A stretch of DNA of 64,000 nucleotides from assembly GCA_016703945.1 (NCBI GenBank), contig JADJBC010000020.1:74082-138081 (forward strand), read 5' to 3'. A program made the position numbers and the translations under genes. The notes under the pieces were generated by a model. That model worked only from the letters and a program-made list of their open reading frames with translations. It was not told the origin of the DNA and did no database searches. Shown here one piece after another: positions 43,609 through 53,195 of this stretch. This DNA is from Candidatus Aalborgicola danicus. Lineage in GTDB: Bacteria; Pseudomonadota; Gammaproteobacteria; Burkholderiales; Burkholderiaceae_C. Within the stretch, counting starts at the first letter, position 1, and each line of letters opens with the position of its first letter.

Positions 43609-44277
43609 TTAAGGCCGCACATCGGGTGCTGGCGTTGTCGGTACACCCTGGTCAATGGCGGCTTGATGCTGCCCGGCCAGCGCGCGTTGAAACGCGGGCC
43701 GGGCTTGCAAGCGTGCCCAATAGGCGGCAGTGGAGGGGCTGAACTGGGCATCCAAGCCCAAATGTGCGGCCAGCATCAACGCATAGGCAACTGCAACATC
43801 GGCTGCGGTGAAGCGCCCGGCACATAGAAAGTCCTGTTGTTGAACAACGGCGTCGACGGCCCGCAGTCGCGCCAGAAACCAGCGGCTGTAGTCTTCGGCG
43901 ACCTGGGGTTGTTGGCGCTGTGCCGGCTCGAAGTGCAGGTAGCGCAGCACCAGGGTCTGCGGAAAGGTGAGTGTGGCGTCGCTCATGTGCAACCAGTTCA
44001 GGTAAGCGCCATATGCTGGGTCGTTCACCGCCACGCTCAGATGGCCTGGGCTGTGCCGCGCCGCCAGGTATTCACAGATGGCGGCGGACTCGGTCATGCG
44101 GGTTTCGTCATCGATTAGCAGCGGCACAGTGCCCAAGGGGTTTTCTTGGAGATACGGCCGCGCCAGTGCGCGGGGCGGGAAGGGCAGCATCTTCAGTTGG
44201 TAAGGCAGGCCTAGTTCTTCCAGCAGCCAAAGGGGTCGGAAGGAGCGGGCGCTGACGCAGTGGTAAAGGGTGATCAT
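43609..44277 (-). CDS. Glutathione S-transferase family protein
   Basis: 222 residues. Thioredoxin-like N-terminal domain (ITLYHCVSARSFRPLWLLEE, then NPLGTVPLLIDDETRMTESA with the cis-Pro and the Glu-Ser glutathione site) and an all-helical C-terminal domain (FLCAGRFTAADVAVAYALML). The physiological substrate is unknown. Six bases downstream of the acyl-CoA ligase on the same strand, so they are likely co-transcribed. Confidence 0.9.
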   Translation of the reverse strand: MITLYHCVSARSFRPLWLLEELGLPYQLKMLPFPPRALARPYLQENPLGTVPLLIDDETRMTESAAICEYLAARHSPGHLSVAVNDPAYGAYLNWLHMSDATLTFPQTLVLRYLHFEPAQRQQPQVAEDYSRWFLARLRAVDAVVQQQDFLCAGRFTAADVAVAYALMLAAHLGLDAQFSPSTAAYWARLQARPAFQRALAGQHQAAIDQGVPTTPAPDVRP

Positions 44278-44283
44278 GCTGGG

Positions 44284-45921
44284 TTAGCCCCGCTTCTTGT
44301 ACGGGCGAAGGTCAAACATGCCCGGCAGCGTGCGCGGGTCCTGGCCTTCGGGGAAGATACGGTGCTTCTGGATTTTTTGCGTGCCGGTTGTCGGGATCTC
44401 GGAGGCAAACCACAGCCAGCCAGGTGCTTTGTAGTAGGCCAGGTTGGCGTGGCAGAAGTCGAACAGGGTGGTGGCGGTTTGCGCGGTCTCGGTGCCGTTG
44501 CGGTCTTTCAGCACCACACAGGCCAGCACCTCTTCTTCGCGCACGTCGTCGGGTAGCGCCATCACGGCCACATTCGCTACCAGCGGATGCGTCAGCAGCA
44601 GGGCCTCGACCTCGGCGGCGGCGATGTTTTCCCCCGAGCGGCGAATGATGTTTTTGCGCCGGTCCATGAAGTGCAACATGCCGTCTGGCCCGCGGACCAC
44701 GATGTCGCCGGTATGGAACCAGCCGCCGCGCCAGGCCTCTGCGGTGGCTTCGGGGTTGTCCAGGTAGCTGTTGAAGAAGTGGCGGCGCGGCGTGGCCTCG
44801 CTGTGGCGGATGACGAGTTCACCTGGCATGTTGTCGGGCACCACGTGGCCGTTCTCATCCATGACGCACGCATCCAAGCCAGGTCGTGCACGGCCAAAGG
44901 CGCGGGTGCCGACCTGGCGCGGTGCGTGGTTGTCACACAGCGGTCGCACCATCTCGGTCATGCCCCACAGCTCCAACAGCGGGAAGCCATAACGTTCCTC
45001 AAACACGGCATGCAGTTGCGGCTCCACGCCCGCGCCATAACCAAAGCGCACGCAGTGGGCGCGCTCCAAGGGGCTGGCGGGCTGGTTCAGCAACATGGGC
45101 ACGACAACGCCCAGGTAGTGCACGATGGTGGCGCGGCTCTCCACCACCTCGGTCCACCAGCGGCTGGGCTGGAAGCGGTCGGTCTGCACCTGGCAACCAC
45201 CGCTGAGCAGCATGCAATAGAACGACAGGATGGACGCGTTCACATGGAACAGCGGCAGCGGGTTGTACAGCCGCTCCTGCCCCTCGCGCACTGTCCCCAG
45301 GCCACCCTGGTGGGCATACCAGTGGCCGGCTGCCAGCTCGTAGGTGTGGGATAACACACAACCCTTGGGCTGGCCGGTGGTGCCGGAGGTGTAGAGGATG
45401 CTGGCGGGCGTGTCGCCCGTCGGTTCACCGGCCTGGGCGGGTGTGGCGGCTGCGGGCAGGGGCTGGTGCGCGATGTCTTCCAATAGCGCTACCGGCGGCT
45501 GGTGCCGGGTCAGCGCCAGCGCGGCCTGCACCGCGTCATGGCGGCTCGTCAGCGTAACGATCAGCTCCACCTTGGCATGGTCCACTAAATAGGCCAGTTC
45601 ACGTGGCCGGTAGTCTGGGTTGATGGGCACGCAGCATACGCCCAATGCGTTGAGTGCCAGCTTGTGCAACATGTGCTCGGGGCGGCTTTCCAGGAACAGG
45701 CCGACGCGGTGACCCAGCCCATAACCTGCGGCGCGGTACTGCGCCATCAGGCCACGCACGGCATCCGCGGCTTGGGCGTACGTGATCTCGCGGCCCCCCG
45801 GGTCGTAGCTACGACCCGGATTGGCGGGCACGGCCAGCAGGCTGTTGGACGCATAGCGTTGCGCAGCGCAGAAGAAGGCGTGACCAATCGTGGTGGAGTC
45901 GTTTATGGCAATCATCGTCAT
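44284..45921 (-). CDS. AMP-forming acyl-CoA ligase (CaiC/carnitine-CoA-ligase-like)
   Basis: 545 residues of the ANL superfamily. ILYTSGTTGQPKGCVLSH is the phosphate-binding motif, LELWGMTEM the A5 region, GWFHTGDIVVRGPDGML the A7 hinge region, and the end has the TGTQKIQKHR catalytic Lys segment. Activates a carboxylic acid to its CoA thioester; substrate not fixed by sequence. Its position beside an AraC regulator and the leucine catabolic genes suggests a branched or medium-chain acid. A 22-bp perfect palindrome lies inside it at 45798-45819. Confidence 0.87.
   Translation of the reverse strand: MTMIAINDSTTIGHAFFCAAQRYASNSLLAVPANPGRSYDPGGREITYAQAADAVRGLMAQYRAAGYGLGHRVGLFLESRPEHMLHKLALNALGVCCVPINPDYRPRELAYLVDHAKVELIVTLTSRHDAVQAALALTRHQPPVALLEDIAHQPLPAAATPAQAGEPTGDTPASILYTSGTTGQPKGCVLSHTYELAAGHWYAHQGGLGTVREGQERLYNPLPLFHVNASILSFYCMLLSGGCQVQTDRFQPSRWWTEVVESRATIVHYLGVVVPMLLNQPASPLERAHCVRFGYGAGVEPQLHAVFEERYGFPLLELWGMTEMVRPLCDNHAPRQVGTRAFGRARPGLDACVMDENGHVVPDNMPGELVIRHSEATPRRHFFNSYLDNPEATAEAWRGGWFHTGDIVVRGPDGMLHFMDRRKNIIRRSGENIAAAEVEALLLTHPLVANVAVMALPDDVREEEVLACVVLKDRNGTETAQTATTLFDFCHANLAYYKAPGWLWFASEIPTTGTQKIQKHRIFPEGQDPRTLPGMFDLRPYKKRG
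45798..45819. repeat. 22-bp perfect palindrome inside the acyl-CoA ligase gene
   Basis: CCGGGTCGTAGCT followed by ACGACCCGG is fully self-complementary over 22 bases. It encodes an Asn-Pro-Gly-Arg-Ser-Tyr-Asp-Pro-Gly-type stretch near residue 35-41 of the ligase, before the first conserved motif. Confidence 0.7.
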
Positions 45922-45976
45922 GGTTGTCGCAGTCTACAAACAGCAACGATGCAGCGTGTGCCACGAAAGGGACAAA

Positions 45977-47104
45977 TCACGCCAATGGCAGGGCCTGCTT
46001 GCGAAACTCCGCCGGTGACAACCCAGTCCAACTCTTAAATGCGCGGATAAAACTCTTCTCGTTGCGAAAGCCCGCTGCCTCGGCCACCTGTTTGATGGGC
46101 CGCGTGGTGCGGTGCAGCAGTTCAACGGCGCGGTCCTGGCGCACTTCGTCTTTCAGTCCCTGTAAGGTAGCACCTTCTTCCTTGAGCTGGCGGTGCAGTG
46201 TGCGCGGCGACACATTCAGCAGCGTGGCCAGCGCCTCGGCGCTGTGGGTTTGCTGGGCGTGGCTGGCCAGGGTCTGGCGCACGCGCTGCACCAGCAGCCG
46301 GTCGCGGCGGTACTGCAGCACGGTCAGGGGCAGGGCGTGTTGCAGCATCTGCTGCAAGGCTTTTTCGTCGCGGCGCAGGGGCAAGTTCAAATACTGTGCA
46401 TCGAACTGAATGCAGGCCGGACCGGTGCCAAACACGGTGGGGCCGGAAAACAGAACTGCGTAGGCGCTTTGGTGGGGCGGCGGCGGAAAGGGAAACTGCG
46501 CCCCAAGCAGCGCAATGCGTGAATCCACCAGCCAACAGGCCAAGCCGTGGATATTGCGCAGCACGGAAACCAGACAGAACTCACGCATGGGTGCAGGAAG
46601 ACTGTGTGGCTGGGGATTTTGCTCCGTGTCCCCCGCCCGCGTTGCGGGCTCCTCCTTTACCTGCGCAAAATCCCCCGCTATCGCTCTACCCTCGGGGGCT
46701 TGTTCGGAATGCTCCTTGATGCGAATGGTCGCCACGTCACCGGCCACACTCAGCTCCAACGCAAAGTCGGGGGCGATCAAGCCGTGGTGGCGGCACCAGC
46801 GGGAAATGGCCACACCCAAGGTTGGGGCGCTTATGGAGGCCCTGGCCAGCATGCCGTAGCTGCCCCAGGGCAGGCGTCGGCTAAACCAGCCCAGGGCTTC
46901 GTCGTCCAGTTCCTGCATGGCCGTGCCGGAAAGGGTTTCCATTTGCCAGGCGGTAATGCGGGCGTCCGGCTTGGCCACTTGCTCTGGCGCAATCTGTGCC
47001 TGGCGTAGGGCTTGAGCGGGGTCCTTGCCATAGCGCCGGTAGGCGGCCACAATGGCACGCACAAAGGCCATGGGCGTAGCGGCAATGGGAGATGATGCAA
47101 CCAT
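45977..47104 (-). CDS. AraC-family regulator with N-terminal ligand-binding domain and an in-frame repeat
   Basis: 375 residues. The N-terminal half is an arabinose-binding-type (PF12625-like) domain (AFVRAIVAAYRRYGKDPAQAL, LGWFSRRLPWGSYGMLARAS). The C-terminus is the two-helix AraC DNA-binding domain (HSAEALATLLNVSPRTLHRQ and QVAEAAGFRNEKSFIRAFKS). Residues about 143-164, just before MREFCLVSVL, are encoded by a palindromic repeat element and look foreign (KEEPATRAGDTEQNP). The gene is divergent from the carboxyltransferase gene across 129 bases, so it probably controls the leucine catabolic genes, the acyl-CoA ligase, or both. Confidence 0.85.
   Translation of the reverse strand: MVASSPIAATPMAFVRAIVAAYRRYGKDPAQALRQAQIAPEQVAKPDARITAWQMETLSGTAMQELDDEALGWFSRRLPWGSYGMLARASISAPTLGVAISRWCRHHGLIAPDFALELSVAGDVATIRIKEHSEQAPEGRAIAGDFAQVKEEPATRAGDTEQNPQPHSLPAPMREFCLVSVLRNIHGLACWLVDSRIALLGAQFPFPPPPHQSAYAVLFSGPTVFGTGPACIQFDAQYLNLPLRRDEKALQQMLQHALPLTVLQYRRDRLLVQRVRQTLASHAQQTHSAEALATLLNVSPRTLHRQLKEEGATLQGLKDEVRQDRAVELLHRTTRPIKQVAEAAGFRNEKSFIRAFKSWTGLSPAEFRKQALPLA
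46612..46675. repeat. Palindromic element with locus-specific arms, copy in the AraC gene
   Basis: GGGGATTTTGC (46612-46622) and its exact reverse complement GCAAAATCCCC (46665-46675) flank a core (46623-46664) that contains GTGTCCCCCGCCCGC and GCGGGCTCCTCCTTTACC. The core itself holds a GCCCGC/GCGGGC hairpin. The same core, with two differences in about 43 bases, lies at 53719-53762 between unrelated arms. The element is read in frame in the AraC gene. Confidence 0.8.
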
Positions 47105-47233
47105 GCCGCTAGTGTGCAGCAGTTTTTAGTCTGTGGCGCGATTTGCAACCTTTATGACCTACATGCCACACCCCACCCAGCTGAAAATGCAAGCTGAATT
47201 CTGAAACCCTCTTTCTCTTACCGGAACCCGCCC

Positions 47234-48856
<1,623 letters not shown>

Positions 48857-48859
48857 TGC

Positions 48860-49552
48860 ATGGATTCGCTGTGGTCCTCGCTGGTCCAGTGGCTGCACGC
48901 CGTCGGATGGGCGCCGGGCAGTGCGGTGCACGTGAGCGACAAGCTGGACTTGCCCAGCCTGCTGGCACTGGCTGCCGTGCTCGGTTGGGCCAGCGGTTTC
49001 CGTCTGTATGCAGTGGTGTTTATCACTGGCTTGGCGGGTGTTATGGGATGGCTTGTGCTGCCCCAGGGGCTTCAATTGCTGCAGCACCCGGCCCTGTTGA
49101 TTGCCAGCGGCTGCATGTTGTTCATGGAGTTTTTTGCCGACAAAATTCCGGGGCTGGATTCGCTGTGGGACATCGTGCACAGCGTGGTCCGCATTCCGGC
49201 CGGCGCTGCACTCGCGGCGGGCGCCCTGGGTGCGGACAGTGGAACGATGACCCTGGTGGCCGCGTTGTTGGGCGGCTCGTTGGCCGCTACCAGCCAAGCT
49301 GCCAAGACCACCACACGCGCGGCCATCAACACCTCGCCCGAGCCTTTCAGCAATGTAGTGGCCAGCCTGTTCGAGGACGGCCTAGTGGTCGGTGCCCTGT
49401 GGTTGGCTACGACCAACCCTTTGGTTTTTGGCCTGGTGCTTTGTGTGGTTGTGGTGTTGATGTGGATCGTCACCTGGCTGCTCATCCAGTTTCTCAAGGC
49501 GGTGTTTAACCGCGTGTCCCGGTTCTCTTCCGGTTTTCAAAAGGCTGCCTAA
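48860..49552 (+). CDS. DUF4126 membrane protein
   Basis: 230 residues, 3 bases after liuB and immediately before the carboxylase alpha gene. About five hydrophobic segments; SGFRLYAVVFITGLAGVMGW, FFADKIPGLDSLWDIVHSVV and SLAATSQAAKTTTRAAINTS are DUF4126 hallmarks. Function unknown. Insertion of this gene between liuB and liuD is seen in Burkholderiales liu loci (family knowledge, from memory). Confidence 0.85.
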   Translation: MDSLWSSLVQWLHAVGWAPGSAVHVSDKLDLPSLLALAAVLGWASGFRLYAVVFITGLAGVMGWLVLPQGLQLLQHPALLIASGCMLFMEFFADKIPGLDSLWDIVHSVVRIPAGAALAAGALGADSGTMTLVAALLGGSLAATSQAAKTTTRAAINTSPEPFSNVVASLFEDGLVVGALWLATTNPLVFGLVLCVVVVLMWIVTWLLIQFLKAVFNRVSRFSSGFQKAA

Positions 49553-50422
49553 ATGTTCACCAAAATACTCATTGCAAATCGCGGGGAGATCGCCTGCCGC
49601 GTAGCCGCCACCGCCCGCCGCCTCGCCATCAAAACCGTCGCCGTGTATTCCGATGCCGACGCCGGCGCCAAACACGTGGCCGCCTGCGACGAGGCCATCC
49701 ACATTGGCGGCAGCGCTCCCAAGGACAGCTACCTGCGCTGGGAAAAAATCATTGCTGCGGCCAAGGCCACCGGCGCCCAGGCCATCCACCCCGGCTACGG
49801 CTTCCTGAGTGAAAACGAAGAGTTCGCGCAGGCCTGCGCCGATGCCGGTCTGGTCTTCATTGGCCCGCCACCATCGGCCATCAAGGACATGGGCCTGAAG
49901 GCCGAATCCAAGCAACTGATGGAAAAGGCCGGTGTACCCCTCGTGCCCGGCTACCACGGCGCCAACCAGGACCCGGCGCTGCTGCAGGCCGAGGCCGATC
50001 GCATTGGTTACCCCGTGCTGATCAAGGCCAGCGCCGGTGGTGGTGGCAAGGGCATGCGTGCGGTGGACAAGTCCGAGGACTTTGCCGCTGCGCTGGCCAG
50101 TTGCAAGCGCGAGGCCATCAACAGCTTTGGTGATGACGCGGTGCTGATCGAAAAGTACGTGCAGCGCCCGCGCCACATCGAGATCCAGGTGTTTGGCGAC
50201 ACCCAGGGCAACTACGTCTACCTGTTCGAGCGCGACTGCTCGGTGCAGCGCCGCCACCAGAAGGTGCTGGAAGAGGCTCCCGCGCCCGGCATGACGCCCG
50301 AGATGCGCGCCCAGATGGGCCTGGCCGCCGTGGCCGCCGCCCGTGCCGTGAACTACGTGGGTGCCGGCACGGTGGAGTTCATCGTGGAGCAGCGCGACGA
50401 CGACGGCGCCGGGCGCAGATGA
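49553..50422 (+). CDS. liuD: Methylcrotonyl-CoA carboxylase alpha subunit, N-terminal (biotin carboxylase) part
   Basis: 289 residues before a TGA at 50420-50422. MFTKILIANRGEIACRVAAT, the glycine loop KASAGGGGKGMRAV, and ERDCSVQRRHQKVLEEAPAP show a biotin carboxylase domain; it stops just before the expected EMNTRLQVEHP strand. A GC-rich insertion of about 50 bases sits exactly there. The downstream half continues in another frame at 50361-51629. One extra base before ATGAACTTC (50419) plus one extra G in the G8 run (50450-50457) would join both halves into a single frame with an in-frame insertion, so a consensus error is as likely as true disruption. Confidence 0.85.
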   Translation: MFTKILIANRGEIACRVAATARRLAIKTVAVYSDADAGAKHVAACDEAIHIGGSAPKDSYLRWEKIIAAAKATGAQAIHPGYGFLSENEEFAQACADAGLVFIGPPPSAIKDMGLKAESKQLMEKAGVPLVPGYHGANQDPALLQAEADRIGYPVLIKASAGGGGKGMRAVDKSEDFAAALASCKREAINSFGDDAVLIEKYVQRPRHIEIQVFGDTQGNYVYLFERDCSVQRRHQKVLEEAPAPGMTPEMRAQMGLAAVAAARAVNYVGAGTVEFIVEQRDDDGAGRR

Positions 50423-51629
50423 ACTTCCTCCTCGGGGGCAGCGAACCCCGGGGGGGGACACCCGAGACCTCCTGGAGATGAACACCCGGCTGCAGGTGGA
50501 GCACCCGGTTACCGAGGCCATCACCGGCCAGGATCTGGTCGAATGGCAATTGCGCGTGGCATCCGGTGAGCCGCTGCCGCTGCAGCAGGACCAATTGCGC
50601 ATCCACGGCCATGCCATCGAGGCGCGTATTTGCGCCGAGAACCCGGACAACAATTTCCTGCCCGCGACCGGCACGCTGCATGTGTATGGCCTGCCGGCCT
50701 GCACCACGTTTGAGCGCGCCGACAACGCCGTGCGCGTGGATGCCGGCGTGCGCGAGGGCGACACCATCAGCCCCTATTACGACTCCATGGTGGCCAAGCT
50801 CATCGTCCACGGCGCCACCCGCGAGCAGGCCCTGGCGCGCCTGGACACGGCGCTGGCACAAACCCACATCGTGGGCCTGGCGACCAACGTGCAGTTTCTG
50901 CGCCATGTGACAACCAGTCCATCGTTCGCCCAGGCGCAGTTGGACACGGCGCTGATCCCACGCGAATCCGCCGTGCTGTTCAATCAGGAGAAGGTCGGGC
51001 TGCACATGGCCACCGCAGCCATGGTGGCCGACATGCTGGTCAGCGAACAGGCGCTGGCCCAGCAGGCCAATGTCCACGGCTGGATCGACCCCTGGGCGCA
51101 GCGCGACGGCTGGCGCTCACACGGCGCGTCCAACCGCGAGTTCATGCTGGAGTTCCACGGCGAGCCGCACACCGCGCTGTTCACCCGCCTGCACGATGGG
51201 AGCCTGCAGTTGACGATTGACGGCAACACCGCAGCCCTGCGCTACACACCGGTGGCAGGTGGTGCGCTGGATGTGCGCTATGGTGACCTGCGTTCGACCG
51301 TGCACTTGTATAAAAAAGGCGAGGTAGCCCACGTATTCACTGCGCTAGGCGCTACACAAATCGTAGCAATCGACGCGCTGGCCCATGCCGGTGAGGTGCA
51401 TGCCGAAGTGGGCCGCCTGACCGCACCCATGCCCGGCAAGGTCGTGTCGTTTGCCGTCAAGGCCGGTGACGCCGTCAAGAAAGGGCAGGCACTGGCCGTG
51501 ATGGAGGCCATGAAGATGGAGCACACCATTGCCGCCCCGGCGGATGGCACGGTGGCCGAGTTGCTGTTTGCACCTGGCGACCAGGTGACCGAGGGCGCTG
51601 AGTTGCTCAAGCTGGAAGTCACTGGCTGA
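50361..51629 (+). CDS. liuD: Methylcrotonyl-CoA carboxylase alpha subunit, C-terminal part with biotinyl domain
   Basis: The credible sequence starts near 50460 with DLLEMNTRLQVEHPVTEAIT, the end of the ATP-grasp domain. Then come the biotin carboxylase C-terminal domain (HGHAIEARICAENPDNNFLP), a BT-like domain and a biotinyl domain with AVMEAMKMEHTIAAP (Lys of EAMKM biotinylated) near the C-terminus. The first 33 codons of this open frame are a shadow of the upstream half. A dispersed repeat copy lies at 51309-51370 (KKGEVAHVFTALGATQIVAI) just before the biotinyl domain. Catalyses ATP-dependent biotin carboxylation in leucine degradation together with LiuB. Confidence 0.85.
   Translation: MPARWSSSWSSATTTAPGADELPPRGQRTPGGDTRDLLEMNTRLQVEHPVTEAITGQDLVEWQLRVASGEPLPLQQDQLRIHGHAIEARICAENPDNNFLPATGTLHVYGLPACTTFERADNAVRVDAGVREGDTISPYYDSMVAKLIVHGATREQALARLDTALAQTHIVGLATNVQFLRHVTTSPSFAQAQLDTALIPRESAVLFNQEKVGLHMATAAMVADMLVSEQALAQQANVHGWIDPWAQRDGWRSHGASNREFMLEFHGEPHTALFTRLHDGSLQLTIDGNTAALRYTPVAGGALDVRYGDLRSTVHLYKKGEVAHVFTALGATQIVAIDALAHAGEVHAEVGRLTAPMPGKVVSFAVKAGDAVKKGQALAVMEAMKMEHTIAAPADGTVAELLFAPGDQVTEGAELLKLEVTG
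50425..50472. repeat. GC-rich insertion inside liuD
   Basis: Between codons for the expected MNF and LEMNT residues lies TTCCTCCTCGGGGGCAGCGA followed by an ACCCC-G8-ACACCCGAGACCTCC tail. It shares GGGGGACAC (reverse of GTGTCCCCC) with the element in the AraC and GhrA genes and has similar CTTCCTCCT/ACCTCCTG ends, like an imperfect duplication. Exact limits are uncertain by several bases. Confidence 0.55.
51309..51370 (-). repeat. Dispersed repeat copy inside liuD
   Basis: The reverse complement begins ATTGCTACGATTTGTGTAGC and continues through GAATACGTGGGCTACC to a CGCC-T6 end, matching the TGCTA..ATTT..GTAGC..GTATT/ATAC..GGGCTA..GCC layout of the copies at 43484 and 55736. Read in frame as a segment before the biotinyl domain. 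Confidence 0.55.
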
Positions 51630-51694
51630 CATGCTGTGCCAGCCGAACTTGTGGAGCCCGTCAGGTCCGTGAGGCCGCGGGTAAAAGCGCAGTC

Positions 51695-51700
51695 TAGAAT
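51695..51700 (+). promoter_or_regulatory. Candidate -10 box (TAGAAT) before the HD-like gene
   Basis: CTAGAAT at 51694-51700, the same 7-mer as in the two LCCL promoters, lies 48 bases before the GTG at 51749. It may start transcription of the genes right of liuD independently of the carboxylase genes. Confidence 0.35.
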
Positions 51701-51748
51701 CCGGGTGCCCCGTCGTGCAGGGCACGATCCAAACTGGAGTATGTTCGC

Positions 51749-53164
51749 GTGGCCATTGCAACCATCAACCGTTTGATCACCCTGTTTGACGGGGCATTTA
51801 AGGCGCTTGCTGCACCGGTGTGTATGGCCGAGTCCGAGCGATTGGCCATGATTGTGCAGTTCGCCATGGACTCCCGGGTGCGGGCCTACCACACCTCGGC
51901 CCATATCTTTGACCTGGTGGATGGCATGAACCCCCATCAGGTGCTGGCAGCGCTGTTTCATGACTTGGTCTATTTCCAACTGGACGACGGTTTCCCCGAG
52001 TCCACGGTCGAAATCTTGCGCGATGTTGTTTGCGTGCGCGAGGGCACCCTGATTTTGCAGCCCATAGCGCCGGATGACACAGCGTTGGGGCTTTGCGCAG
52101 TCGTGTTTGACTTTCAGCCCGGACAAGAGCTGCCCCTGTATGCAGGCATGAATGAATTCTTGAGTGCGGTGGCCGCAGCGCGTTTGTTGCAATCGCGTCT
52201 CGACAACATGGATTTATTGGCTGTGGTGGCTTGTATTGAGGCCAGCATTCCGTTTCGTTCGACTGCCATGGACGGCACCTCCAGTGCCGACATTTTGGCT
52301 GGGCGGCTGGACCGGCTGTGTCAACGCCTGCAGCCCGTTTGGCCTGAAACTGTGCGTAAGGTGTACGTTGACCGGGTGGTTACCGATGCGGTGCAATTTG
52401 CCAACCGCGATGTGGGCAGTTTTGCGAACGACGACCCGGGCTTGTTTTTCTCGAGCACCTGGCTACTGATTGACGAGTCCAATGCGCCCCTGAAACGCGT
52501 GGGCGTCTACACCCTGCGCCAGTACCGTGATGTACTCATGCGCATGGAAAGCTTCCTGGGCATGCTCAACCCCGAGTCAGTGTTTCAGCGTTACAAGGGC
52601 ACGCCCTCAAAGCAGGAGTGGTCGAACTTGATCGCCGCTGCCACGCGCAACATTGCTTTTGCCTGTGATTTTCTGGAGGCCAAGATAGCCTCGGTGGCCA
52701 TCATTGAAGCCCTGGCCATGGCAACCGGTGCCGATTGCCCGGTCTCCATGTTTTTAGGCGATATTCGCAGCACCCAGGGGCGCCCGGACCGCGTACACGA
52801 CTACTTGCCCGACGTGCTTCATAGCGCTAGTGTGGACGCAGACCTGCTGGAAATTTTTGAGAAGGGCCGCAACCTCGGATCCCAAAACGATCTGGGGGCT
52901 TCGCCACTCACGGCCTTTGTGTACCGTTACCTGGGATTTCACGGTACCCGCACGACTCTGCGCCACGCCCGTGACATGTTTGCCGGCATCACCACCCCAC
53001 TGGCGTTTTTGCAAACACAAAACCGTGACATGGTAGGGGCGATCATTCAGGCGTGTGTCCATATAGCGCTGTCGCGTGCGCAGGCATTGCAAGAGTTGCA
53101 GCGCGCGCTACGTGTTGATAACGTATGTCCCAATCAGGACGCCAATGCTTTGCTGATGCCATGA
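51749..53164 (+). CDS. Uncharacterised protein with an HD-like motif
   Basis: 471 residues from a GTG. Residues about 46-75 read RAYHTSAHIFDLVDGMNPHQ followed by ALFHDLVYFQLDDG, an arrangement of His...His-Asp like that of HD-superfamily metal hydrolases; a later Asp is not obvious. The rest (helical; for example KEWSNLIAAATRNIAFACDF is not exact but the region is helix-rich) shows no domain I recognise, and there is no signal peptide. It sits between the carboxylase and reductase genes, but nothing ties it to leucine catabolism. Function unknown. Confidence 0.7.
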   Translation: MAIATINRLITLFDGAFKALAAPVCMAESERLAMIVQFAMDSRVRAYHTSAHIFDLVDGMNPHQVLAALFHDLVYFQLDDGFPESTVEILRDVVCVREGTLILQPIAPDDTALGLCAVVFDFQPGQELPLYAGMNEFLSAVAAARLLQSRLDNMDLLAVVACIEASIPFRSTAMDGTSSADILAGRLDRLCQRLQPVWPETVRKVYVDRVVTDAVQFANRDVGSFANDDPGLFFSSTWLLIDESNAPLKRVGVYTLRQYRDVLMRMESFLGMLNPESVFQRYKGTPSKQEWSNLIAAATRNIAFACDFLEAKIASVAIIEALAMATGADCPVSMFLGDIRSTQGRPDRVHDYLPDVLHSASVDADLLEIFEKGRNLGSQNDLGASPLTAFVYRYLGFHGTRTTLRHARDMFAGITTPLAFLQTQNRDMVGAIIQACVHIALSRAQALQELQRALRVDNVCPNQDANALLMP

Positions 53165-53195
53165 TTGCCATGCTGAAGCTGGAAGTGGCAGCCTG

